DNA of 21,022 bases. Origin: Opitutales bacterium (GTDB lineage Bacteria > Verrucomicrobiota > Verrucomicrobiia > Opitutales > Intestinicryptomonadaceae). The DNA is taken from positions 1 through 21,022 of the forward strand of contig JAGBOM010000101.1 of NCBI GenBank assembly GCA_017633865.1, read 5' to 3'. The position numbers and the translations under genes were made by a program. Under the pieces are notes generated by a model, which searched no databases, was not told the DNA's origin, and saw only the letters and a program-made list of their open reading frames with translations. Shown here in pieces: positions 7,350-13,880 of the stretch (position 1 is the first letter of the stretch; every line of letters begins with the position of its first letter).

Positions 7350-7657
7350 TTGTCGATATGCCTTAGGGTTATTTCAACTTGTCCGCGATTGGTGCGCACA
7401 GAAACCCAATGTATGCGGTATTGCTTGCCGTTATATTCGACGATTTCGCCGATATGGGGAGTCTCGCCGCCAAGCTCCGACTCCAAAAACTTTATGTTAA
7501 AAGTAAAGTCAGGGACAAACCCGCCAGACTCCAATTCCACCGCTTCTTGCCCCTCGGCAATTATCGCGTTCATCTCACGCCCGCGCCAGATTACAGGTTG
7601 GGAGAATTCGGAAAATATCTCCCTAAGCGCAGATTTTACTTCACTAAAAAAGCCCAT
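7346..7657 (-). CDS. Head-tail joining protein, gpFII-like
   Basis: Protein of 103 residues (MGFFSEVKSALREIFSEF...). An N-terminal helix is followed by a beta barrel-like body with EIVEYNGKQYRIHWV, the pattern of small head-tail joining proteins (lambda FII type), where a putative ligand-binding loop precedes a YRI strand. It is the first gene of the tail-joining group. Its start codon is inside a terminator-like hairpin and follows TTTGACA by 14 nt. Because a terminator and an antisense ATPase gene separate it from the head genes, it may need its own promoter in the 140-bp gap upstream. Confidence 0.65.
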   Translation of the reverse strand: MGFFSEVKSALREIFSEFSQPVIWRGREMNAIIAEGQEAVELESGGFVPDFTFNIKFLESELGGETPHIGEIVEYNGKQYRIHWVSVRTNRGQVEITLRHIDK

Positions 7658-7672
7658 ACAAATATGGGCTTT
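7646..7672 (-). terminator. Terminator-like hairpin over a start codon
   Basis: A 10-bp stem (AAAGCCCATA with TATGGGCTTT, 7649-7658 and 7663-7672) closes a 4-nt loop and, read on the minus strand, runs into TTTTTT. The right arm contains the ATG of the joining protein gene, whose first codons ATG GGC TTT TTT form the arm and the T tract. It could be an attenuator, a translation-blocking hairpin or chance. Confidence 0.45.
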
Positions 7673-7678
7673 GTCAAA
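7672..7678 (-). promoter_or_regulatory. TTTGACA start-associated element (site 4)
   Basis: TTTGACA on the minus strand, 14 nt before the ATG at 7657 and at the outer edge of the hairpin that encloses that ATG. Confidence 0.5.
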
Positions 7679-7710
7679 ATAATTAGATGACTCATCGTCT
7701 AAAAAATATC

Positions 7711-7795
7711 TTGAAAACGTGAAAATTATTGCTTGTAAAAACCTTGAAAACGTGATTTAAGCTGTTCCGTAAAACCTTGAAAACGTGATTTAAGC
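7711..7795. repeat. Three direct repeats with exact 33-bp period before an ATPase gene
   Basis: The core TTGAAAACGTGA occurs at 7711, 7744 and 7777, each 33 bp apart. Copies two and three are identical over 25 bp (7738-7762 and 7771-7795), extending to TTTAAGC; copies one and two share a GTAAAA(A)CC right part. The last copy ends 2 nt before the ATPase start. Three helical turns of spacing suggests a cooperative protein-binding array in a divergent promoter region. An imperfect inverted repeat (TTAGATGA/TCGTCTAA, 7683-7702) lies just upstream. Confidence 0.75.
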
Positions 7796-7797
7796 CT

Positions 7798-9150
7798 ATG
7801 AAACGCAAGATATACGAAAAATTGCTTGATTGGAAAAAAAACGACGCCAAAAGAACCGCATTGTTAATAGACGGGGCAAGGCGTGTTGGGAAAAGCTATA
7901 TCGCCGAAGAATTTGCGAAATCGGAATACAAGTCGCATATTATTATAGATTTCAACCGCGCAGGCAGCGATATAAAGGATATTTTTGAGCGCCATCTCAA
8001 CGATTTGGACACGTTTTTTACGTATCTTTCGGCTTACTATGGCGTCCGCCTATATGAAAGGGAGTCGCTTATAATTTTCGACGAAGTCCAGATGTTTCCG
8101 AAAGCCAGAGGCGCGGTAAAATATCTTGTTTCCGACGGGAGGTACGACTATCTCGAAACGGGCTCGCTAATGTCGATAAAGGCGAATGTCGGCGGCATAG
8201 TGATTCCGTCGGAGGAGCGCCACATAAAAATGTACCCGCTGGATTTCGAGGAATTTATGTGGGCGACAAAAAACGAAGCCCTGATGCCTATAATTTCAAA
8301 TTGCTTTTCCGAAAGGAAACCTTTGGGGCAGGCAATGCACAGAAAAGTTATGGATGTCTTTCGCCAATATTTGATTGTCGGCGGAATGCCCCAGGCGGTA
8401 AACGAATATATAAACTCAAAAGATTTCGAGAAGGTAGACCAAGTAAAGCGGGATATTCTAACTCTTTACAGGGCTGATATAGTAAAATACGCAAAGTCCT
8501 ATGAAAGGAAAGTCGAGAGCATCTTTGACGAAATCCCATCGCAGCTGCAAAAGCACGAGAAGAAATTCAACCTTGCCTCAATATCCAAAGAGGCTCGTTT
8601 CCGCGAATACGAAGACGCAATGTTTTGGCTCTCAGACGCGATGATTGCAAACATATGCTACAATTCGACCGCCCCGAATATTGGGTTGAAGCTGAACATG
8701 CACAGAATGACGCTCAAATGCTATATGGCGGATACGGGGCTGTTAATAAGCCATGCGTTTGACGAAAACAGCATAGTGTCGGAAGAGCTGTACAAAAAGC
8801 TTCTTTTTGGTACTTTGGAGATTAACGAAGGCATGATAACCGAAAACATCGTCGCCCAAATGCTGCGGGCGGCGGGGCACGACTTGTATTTCTATTCGAA
8901 TTCCAATAGGGAAGACGCTTCCGAGCGAATGGAGATAGACTTTCTCGTTTCAAAAAGCAGGGCGACGAGCAGCCACAACGTATCGCCGATAGAGGTAAAG
9001 TCAGGCAAAAAATACGCCCTTGCTTCCATGCGCAAGTTTATAAAGAAGTTCGGCAAACAGCTTCATACCCCTTATGTTCTGCACTCGTCGGATCTTCGGG
9101 TAAGCGATGATATTGTGTATTTGCCGCTCTATATGGCGGGGCTGTTGTAG
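7798..9150 (+). CDS. AAA ATPase with DUF4143 domain
   Basis: Protein of 450 residues. The N-terminal AAA_14 domain has Walker A GARRVGKS (26-33) and Walker B LIIFDEVQ (91-98), followed by a LETGSL sensor-like segment (119-124). A winged-helix middle leads to a DUF4143 C-terminal domain with MEIDFLV (378-384) and PIEVKSGKK (397-405), which matches the D...ExK spacing of PD-(D/E)XK nuclease folds. Members are numerous in bacterial and archaeal genomes and their function is poorly known. The gene is antisense to the surrounding structural genes and separates head from tail genes. It has no clear Shine-Dalgarno; a three-copy 33-bp repeat precedes it. It is probably mobile or defence-like cargo, which is inference. 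Confidence 0.85.
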   Translation: MKRKIYEKLLDWKKNDAKRTALLIDGARRVGKSYIAEEFAKSEYKSHIIIDFNRAGSDIKDIFERHLNDLDTFFTYLSAYYGVRLYERESLIIFDEVQMFPKARGAVKYLVSDGRYDYLETGSLMSIKANVGGIVIPSEERHIKMYPLDFEEFMWATKNEALMPIISNCFSERKPLGQAMHRKVMDVFRQYLIVGGMPQAVNEYINSKDFEKVDQVKRDILTLYRADIVKYAKSYERKVESIFDEIPSQLQKHEKKFNLASISKEARFREYEDAMFWLSDAMIANICYNSTAPNIGLKLNMHRMTLKCYMADTGLLISHAFDENSIVSEELYKKLLFGTLEINEGMITENIVAQMLRAAGHDLYFYSNSNREDASERMEIDFLVSKSRATSSHNVSPIEVKSGKKYALASMRKFIKKFGKQLHTPYVLHSSDLRVSDDIVYLPLYMAGLL

Positions 9151-9155
9151 TTCAC

Positions 9156-9183
9156 AAAAAGAGAGCTTTTTTCAAAAGCTCTC
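9156..9183 (-). terminator. Intrinsic terminator at the end of the head genes
   Basis: A perfect 10-bp stem (GAGAGCTTTT 9161-9170 with AAAAGCTCTC 9174-9183), 3-nt loop, followed on the minus strand by TTTTT. It ends transcription coming from the capsid genes before the antisense ATPase gene. On the plus strand no T tract follows, so the ATPase gene itself is not obviously terminated. Confidence 0.8.
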
Positions 9184-9209
9184 CCGAATATGGAATCGTA
9201 TTCAAATTC

Positions 9210-9473
9210 TTACGCAGAATCCTTAATAAGGCCCTTTTCGACGAGGGCGTCGCGCAGTTCGTTTGCGAGCGCGGTTAGGGCTTTTATTTCTTCGGCTATT
9301 TCGGAGACGCTTGATTGGGCGGTTAAATTGCTGACGAGTTTTTCCTGAACCTTGCCCGCTCTTTGCACGGTTGGAATTGCTCCGTGAAATCCCAGCGTTT
9401 CTTGCGGCGCCGCGCAAACCTGCAGGCTATCGGAGTGGGTATGCTCGGGGCGGATGATTCGCATGCGCTTCAT
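9210..9473 (-). CDS. Small head-associated protein with LGFxG motif
   Basis: Protein of 87 residues. It carries LGFHGAIPTVQRA (about residues 27-39) followed by a Ser/Ala helix and a C-terminal ELRDALVEKGLIKDSA. Proteins with a similar LGFFGATPV motif and a terminal LR..L...GLI helix are common as small structural ORFs next to capsid or tail genes, and occasionally as fusions in tail fibres. The exact role is not known to me. It overlaps the previous gene as ATGA and is the last gene before the terminator. Confidence 0.6.
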   Translation of the reverse strand: MKRMRIIRPEHTHSDSLQVCAAPQETLGFHGAIPTVQRAGKVQEKLVSNLTAQSSVSEIAEEIKALTALANELRDALVEKGLIKDSA

Positions 9474-9772
9474 GAAGCTTTGCCTTTTCGTTTTTTGGCG
9501 GGTTTTGTTTCGGCGGGTTCGTCTATTTTGAAATCATCCCCCGGCGAAGTTTCCCCGTCGGCCGAATCAACCGCGCCGGCAATGCCTTCAGTATTGCGCA
9601 GCCGCTTGGATTTTTCCAGGCCGTTTGCCCTCGACCAAATTTCCAGCTTGGAATACTTGTCGCTTACCTTCGTTTGAATGTACGCTTTTTTGATTTGCGC
9701 ATAGGGCGCTCCGTCGAGGATTACCCTGTGCGTTTTGTCGAAGGCGTATCCGATTAGTATGTGCGAATTCAT
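9470..9772 (-). CDS. Small protein after the capsid gene, unknown
   Basis: Protein of 100 residues. The first 50 are beta-rich (MNSHILIGYAFDKTHRVILDG...), and the rest is an acidic then Lys-rich, likely disordered tail ending KPAKKRKGKAS. It lies 3 nt after the capsid gene and is coupled to the following small gene. Small proteins here are often head decoration or connector proteins, but nothing in the sequence decides it. Confidence 0.6.
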   Translation of the reverse strand: MNSHILIGYAFDKTHRVILDGAPYAQIKKAYIQTKVSDKYSKLEIWSRANGLEKSKRLRNTEGIAGAVDSADGETSPGDDFKIDEPAETKPAKKRKGKAS

Positions 9773-9775
9773 AGG

Positions 9776-10678
9776 CTAGCTGGATGCGCAGATTCTCTTT
9801 ATCGCCGAGGCTTCGCCGACGCCGAATCCGTAGTTGCATTCGATAATGCTTTTTGCCGAGTCCGAGTCGGGGTCGCCCCAGGAGCGGTATTCTAGCGTAA
9901 GCCCCGTTTCGGGGTCGGTGTAGGTCTCGTACGATGAAAGCGCCGTCCGCACTTCTGGGGCGGGCGTTATGGGGGATAGCGCGACCAAAATCGCGCTCGG
10001 GTAAACCGCAAATCCCGCGAGCATTTCCCCTCCCGCCGGAATCCTGTTGAAGCGCGAGAGCCTGAATCCGAACAGCTCCGGAAGCTCCTTAGCGATAGGC
10101 GAGAATCCGAAATTCCCTTCGCCGCCCGCCGAGACTATGTTCTTTTTGAGATTGCCAAGATACGAGCTTTTTATGACGAGCCCGCGCATCGCGTCCGGCC
10201 AGTCGGATTCGTCGCAGACAGTTTCCAGGTCTATGACGTTGTCCGCGTCGAATTCGTCGGCGTTCGCGGTAACGGCTGCCGGGCCGAAATTCGCGGCCGT
10301 CACGCAGGAGAGGATGTCGCAGAGAATGTCCTCGGCGAGTTTCGCGCCTTTTAGCCGGCCGAGCTGTTCGGGGTCGAAGTAGGGCTGCCTTGACTTTTCC
10401 TCCGACGAGTAGGTTAGGGACTGGTATTTCCTGCGGTTTACCGTGACTTTCTTGGACTGCAAATCCCCGTCGTCGAATTGGTACGTGCCGTTGTAGTCCT
10501 TCGAGGCGGCGGTCTCGAGGGGGTAGTACGGGACTTCGATGTCGTTCGACCCCTCCAGGGGGACGTCCCTGAAAACGGTTGAAAAAAGCCCGAGAGAGAC
10601 GAGCCTGTGCTTGAACGCCGCCATCGCGGATTTAAGAATTACCGCGCGTTTCAGCGCGGGGGCTATGTTGTTTGACAT
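9776..10678 (-). CDS. Major capsid protein
   Basis: Protein of 300 residues, within the range of HK97-fold capsid subunits of this type. The N-terminal arm (MSNNIAPALKRAVILKSAMAAFKHRLVSLGLFSTVF) is helical, followed by a DIEVPYYPLET strand, an E-loop-like KDYNGTYQFDDGDLQSKKVTVNRR hairpin, and an Ala/Gly-rich A-domain (MLAGFAVYPSAILVALSPI) near the C-terminus. It has the best non-motif ribosome binding site of the late genes (GAAAGGAAA, 5 nt spacing), as expected for the most abundant protein. It follows portal, protease and scaffold-like genes, the standard order. I did not recognise the exact capsid subfamily. Confidence 0.8.
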   Translation of the reverse strand: MSNNIAPALKRAVILKSAMAAFKHRLVSLGLFSTVFRDVPLEGSNDIEVPYYPLETAASKDYNGTYQFDDGDLQSKKVTVNRRKYQSLTYSSEEKSRQPYFDPEQLGRLKGAKLAEDILCDILSCVTAANFGPAAVTANADEFDADNVIDLETVCDESDWPDAMRGLVIKSSYLGNLKKNIVSAGGEGNFGFSPIAKELPELFGFRLSRFNRIPAGGEMLAGFAVYPSAILVALSPITPAPEVRTALSSYETYTDPETGLTLEYRSWGDPDSDSAKSIIECNYGFGVGEASAIKRICASS

Positions 10679-10695
10679 GTGGGTTTCCTTTCAAA

Positions 10696-11157
10696 TTATT
10701 TGTTTTCGCGCAGATATGCGGAGATCTTTTCCCCGTATTTTTCCATAAGAATCGCCTTTTCTCTCCCCGAGGATTTCGAGAGCATCTCGGAGATTTCCGG
10801 CATCGAAAGCTCGTCGGATTCCAGCGGGGCTTCTACGGGCGCCTCTATCCCCGATTCGCCCGCGATTTTAGCGGCGAGCGCCGAGGCCCGCTTTTCGACG
10901 TCCATATCCTTCGCGGAAAGGATGTCGTACTCTTTTTGGAGCCCGGAGAGCTTAGACTTTAATTCGGCGTTTGCGTTTTGCTCGCTTTCGACCGAGCTTT
11001 TAAGCGCGAAAATTTCCGAGGAAAGCTCGTCGTTTCGGCTTCTAAGCTTCAAGTTTTCCGCCTCCAGCGATTCGATTCGCGCGGAGAGGCTGTCGATTTT
11101 GTTTTGCGAATTCTCGATTAGAAGAACCGCTTCCTGCAGTGTGTTTGGCTTGTTCAT
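10696..11157 (-). CDS. Coiled-coil scaffold-like protein
   Basis: Protein of 153 residues. Residues about 10-90 form a long heptad-like coiled coil (LIENSQNKIDSLSARIESLEAENLKLRSRNDELSSEI...). A short Ala-rich segment (RASALAAKIAGESGIEAP) and an acidic linker lead to a C-terminal helix (MSKSSG.. then EKYGEKISAYLRENK) that could bind capsid subunits. Position between the head protease and capsid gene, and removal by that protease in related systems, fit an internal scaffold. It is coupled to the protease gene by ATGA and also has TTTGACA 14 nt before its ATG; AAGAGG in between may act as a weak Shine-Dalgarno. Confidence 0.65.
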   Translation of the reverse strand: MNKPNTLQEAVLLIENSQNKIDSLSARIESLEAENLKLRSRNDELSSEIFALKSSVESEQNANAELKSKLSGLQKEYDILSAKDMDVEKRASALAAKIAGESGIEAPVEAPLESDELSMPEISEMLSKSSGREKAILMEKYGEKISAYLRENK

Positions 11158-12011
11158 ACAGATTGCCTCTTTGTCAAATAGAGCAGCTTTTCGTACGCGG
11201 CGGATTCGCCGCGAATGCCGTCGATTAGGTTGTTTTCCAGCGCTTTAAATCCCACAAAAGGCTGACCCCGCATCGCCTCCGAGGGAATGTTTCGGTATTT
11301 TAAAACATGGCTTTTGAAGAGCTCGAAAAACGATTCGGTTTCGAGCTGCAGGCTTTGGCGCTCCAATGCGGACTGGCCCGGGGGCATTCCGCTTGCCTTT
11401 AAGATCCCGTCGCGGTTTGTAATGTAGTCGGGCTTTATCCCGAGCTTTTCCCAAAGCGCCTCCTCGTTCAATAAGGGTAGAATCGTCCCAATGCTTCCAG
11501 CGAGCGTGTCGGGGTTTGCGAAGATGTAGTTTGCGCCCGACGCTATTGCGTATGCGGCCGAGCAGCAATAATCCTGAGCGTGGACGACCACGGGGAGCTT
11601 TGAGGCGGCGAAGGCTTTTGCCGCGTTCGCGTTCCCCGAAGCGTGTCCGCCCGGGGAATTGATTTTAAGAAATATTCCGCGCGCGCTTTTTTCGGCATAT
11701 TTCAAATCCTCCAAAAGCTCGTCGTATCCCGTCCCTCCGTATGCCGCCACGATAAACGGGGCTTCGTCCTGAAACAGCGCCCCGCGAATTTCGATGTGGG
11801 CTATGCCGCTTTCGTCTATGCGGGATTTCGCGCGCTGCCTTACAAAAGGCGCGAAAAATTCCCGCAAAGCGTCTAAGTTCGCGCCCTCGGGAGCCCCTCC
11901 TTTTTGCATATGCGGCGGCTGCGCGGCCTCGCGGTTGCACAGTTCCAAAAAAGCGGCGGGAAGGATATTCCACGCCCTAAACGACATTTGTAAAAATTTT
12001 TCGGTTTCCAT
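11154..12011 (-). CDS. Head maturation protease, S49 (SppA-like)
   Basis: Protein of 285 residues from METEKFLQM. It has the S49 core: KINSPGG (116-122, oxyanion region) and the nucleophile segment YCCSAAYAIASGA with Ser151, then GSIGTI (172-177). Phage members cleave the scaffold and capsid N-terminus, equivalent to lambda gpC. The frame is open to 12146, inside the portal gene, but the start at 12011 is supported by TTTGACA 15 nt upstream and by placing translation after the portal stop. A 69-nt gap upstream holds a perfect 22-bp palindrome. Confidence 0.85.
   Translation of the reverse strand: METEKFLQMSFRAWNILPAAFLELCNREAAQPPHMQKGGAPEGANLDALREFFAPFVRQRAKSRIDESGIAHIEIRGALFQDEAPFIVAAYGGTGYDELLEDLKYAEKSARGIFLKINSPGGHASGNANAAKAFAASKLPVVVHAQDYCCSAAYAIASGANYIFANPDTLAGSIGTILPLLNEEALWEKLGIKPDYITNRDGILKASGMPPGQSALERQSLQLETESFFELFKSHVLKYRNIPSEAMRGQPFVGFKALENNLIDGIRGESAAYEKLLYLTKRQSV
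11172..11178 (-). promoter_or_regulatory. TTTGACA start-associated element (site 5)
   Basis: TTTGACA on the minus strand, 14 nt before the ATG at 11157. It lies inside the last codons of the protease gene (leucine-threonine). Confidence 0.45.
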
Positions 12012-12026
12012 TAAAATACGCCGAAT

Positions 12027-12033
12027 TGTCAAA
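12027..12033 (-). promoter_or_regulatory. TTTGACA start-associated element (site 6)
   Basis: TTTGACA on the minus strand, 15 nt before the protease ATG at 12011, and 4 bp from a 22-bp palindrome. Confidence 0.5.
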
Positions 12034-12037
12034 TCGA

Positions 12038-12059
12038 ATAATTGACGCGCGTCAATTAT
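12038..12059. repeat. Perfect 22-bp palindrome between portal and protease genes
   Basis: Half-site ATAATTGACGC followed directly by its reverse complement, no spacer. It begins 20 nt after the portal stop. As DNA it resembles a dimeric operator; as RNA it can fold a 9-bp stem with a GCGC loop just before the protease start. It has no T tract, so it is not an intrinsic terminator. Confidence 0.7.
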
Positions 12060-12079
12060 CGCCGGCAAAACTTGGGAGT

Positions 12080-13501
12080 TTAAGCTTCGGTATGCCCCGA
12101 ATCCACAGTTATGACCTGGCTGCCCTGGGGCTTGTAGAGCATCCAAAGCGGGATGGGCTCGCTGTCGGCAATCCCCGCAAGGCGCATTATGTGGCGCGCG
12201 TTTGAGGCGCGGGTTTGCATTTCGTCCTCAAAGTCCAGCCCCAATTCGGAATAGGCGTTTTCAAGGGTTTTTAGCCCCGCCTCGACATTGAGGCGCTGCT
12301 GCTGTTCCTCACGCCCCGCGTCGACGGTGGCGCGTTTGGGGTGCGTCCACGCGACTTTGTGCCAGCCTGTTTGGTTTTCGAGCTCGCCCGTTTTTATGGC
12401 GTGTCCTATTACGAACATCCATACGGGATAGTTCAGCCTTTCGTCGAGCGTTCTGCCGCGGTCGTCGATATAGCGCTGGGCTTTCGACAGGATTAGCCGC
12501 ACGCCCGCGCCGCCCACCGATGACGGATCGACCGCGAATTCGTAGGGGAGAACCCCGAGGGAGCCGCTGCGCTGAAGCTCGGCCAAAAATCCCGAAAAAG
12601 TGGGGGAGGGAATGTTGCTTTCAAACGCCTCTATTTTTTCGCCGGGGTTTAGCCTGAAGCTTTTGCCGCCGAACTTTTTTTCTATGTCGCGCGGATTTGT
12701 TTCGCGGATTTCGCAATTTTCCGAATTTATGCTAAAATCCGAATCGTCTATGTTGGAGTTTTCGCTTGTGATAATCCGCGCGATGTCGGAGATTAGCTTT
12801 ACCTTGTGCTTTTCAAGCGATAGAATTTCATTCCTATCGAGAACGTCCAATATAGAATGCTGTATGCCCGGGAAAGCCCGTATGCAGGAGGCGCGCTCTG
12901 GCTCGAATATGTGCAAAACGGCGTACGCGGGAATTTTTCTTATAGGCGCATCGTCGGAGGATTTAAAATAGTAGAATAGCGGCTCTCCGAACCTCCCGAA
13001 CTTTATTCCCGACTGCGCGCCTTCTTCGCGGCATTCCCCCGCGAGGCGGTGCGTTTCCAAAACCTGGATTTTCGGGCGCTTTTGGGCGTCGTAGGTTTTT
13101 ACAGCAAAAATTTCGCCGTCGACGTCTATTGCGCGCGACACCAACCCTTGGACTTCGCGGAAGGAAAAACGGTTTGTGACGTCGCATTTTCGCGACCAGC
13201 TGCGGAAATACTCCTCGGCATTGCGGTTCCAGTCGGAATTCGGGCTTTTTGCGTTCGGGCGGATCCCGTCGCCGATGCCGTAGACTTTCATGTCGCGCAG
13301 CGTCCCGCGAATGTGTCCGGAGTTCTTCTCCAAATACCTGGCGCGGCGGACGAGTTCGCTCCTCGTGTACGGGGTGAGCTCGTTTTTGGCGTCGGTAGGG
13401 TACGCCCCCGGCGGGGTTCCCCTTCGCGGGGAAACTTTGGCGGAATCGAAGGCGTCGCCTATAGAATAAAATATTCCGCTTAGAAATTTGCGGAGTTTCA
13501 T
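12080..13501 (-). CDS. Portal protein, lambda gpB family
   Basis: Protein of 473 residues, close to the family length. The N-terminal ELVRRARYLEKNSGHIRGTLRDMKVYGIGDGI (about 46-78) is the typical start of lambda-type portals. It continues with FSFREVQGLVSRAIDVDGEIF, a clip region, and a C-terminal crown helix region (GREEQQQRLNVEAGLKTLENAYSELGLDFEDEM). It forms the dodecameric DNA channel and binds the terminase and connector. It is coupled to the upstream gpW-like gene as ATGA. Confidence 0.85.
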   Translation of the reverse strand: MKLRKFLSGIFYSIGDAFDSAKVSPRRGTPPGAYPTDAKNELTPYTRSELVRRARYLEKNSGHIRGTLRDMKVYGIGDGIRPNAKSPNSDWNRNAEEYFRSWSRKCDVTNRFSFREVQGLVSRAIDVDGEIFAVKTYDAQKRPKIQVLETHRLAGECREEGAQSGIKFGRFGEPLFYYFKSSDDAPIRKIPAYAVLHIFEPERASCIRAFPGIQHSILDVLDRNEILSLEKHKVKLISDIARIITSENSNIDDSDFSINSENCEIRETNPRDIEKKFGGKSFRLNPGEKIEAFESNIPSPTFSGFLAELQRSGSLGVLPYEFAVDPSSVGGAGVRLILSKAQRYIDDRGRTLDERLNYPVWMFVIGHAIKTGELENQTGWHKVAWTHPKRATVDAGREEQQQRLNVEAGLKTLENAYSELGLDFEDEMQTRASNARHIMRLAGIADSEPIPLWMLYKPQGSQVITVDSGHTEA

Positions 13502-13749
13502 TTCGGGAATCCTCCGCTTAAATCGGCATAGCGCAATCGGCTTGCTTTGCCGTATTTTTTCGGATTCATTTTTTGGAGCGCCTGCTGGCAGCTTGAAATT
13601 ATGGAGTTGATTTCGTCTAGGCGCCGCTTCGTCGCAGAGCTTCCAGAATCCGAGAACGACTGCAAGGTCTTTTTTAGCTCCTCTTTTTGGATTGCGAGGA
13701 TTCCCAAAACCTCCTCTTCCGTAAAGCCTATCGAGTAGTCAATCGCCAT
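13498..13749 (-). CDS. gpW-like head-tail connector
   Basis: Protein of 83 residues from MAIDYSIGFTEEEVL. Two helices (TEEEVLGILAIQKEELKKTLQSF and KRRLDEINSIISSCQQALQKMNP) and its place directly before the portal gene match small gpW-like joining proteins. The frame is open to 13770 with an ATG at 13764, but the start at 13749 lies 15 nt after TTTGACA, the spacing seen elsewhere, while the earlier ATG would abut the element. The following terminase-side DNA has been replaced by cargo genes. Confidence 0.65.
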   Translation of the reverse strand: MAIDYSIGFTEEEVLGILAIQKEELKKTLQSFSDSGSSATKRRLDEINSIISSCQQALQKMNPKKYGKASRLRYADLSGGFPK

Positions 13750-13764
13750 TTGGAATTGGCGCAT

Positions 13765-13771
13765 TGTCAAA
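13765..13771 (-). promoter_or_regulatory. TTTGACA start-associated element (site 7)
   Basis: TTTGACA on the minus strand, 15 nt before the inferred ATG at 13749 and directly abutting an alternative ATG at 13764. Confidence 0.45.
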
Positions 13772-13810
13772 AAGAAATCCCTTGAATCTGAAAATTTTAC
13801 GATAAAACTA

Positions 13811-13843
13811 TTGACTAATTTATATCGGCACTATAAATTAGTC
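13811..13843 (+). promoter_or_regulatory. Promoter with a 12+12 inverted repeat before an ATPase gene
   Basis: A perfect inverted repeat GACTAATTTATA-N7-TATAAATTAGTC (13813-13843). A -35-like TTGACT (13811-13816) and -10-like TATAAA or TAAATT (13832-13839) lie inside or at its edge at 15-17 nt spacing, so a protein bound to the repeat would block the promoter. The ATPase start is 37 nt further on. Confidence 0.65.
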
Positions 13844-13880
13844 ATAAATAAACTCGATAATTCAATGTAAGGATTTAACA

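Noticed and set aside
7711..7795. CRISPR-like repeats
   Set aside because: Only three copies, 33-bp period without spacers of usual size, and no cas genes.
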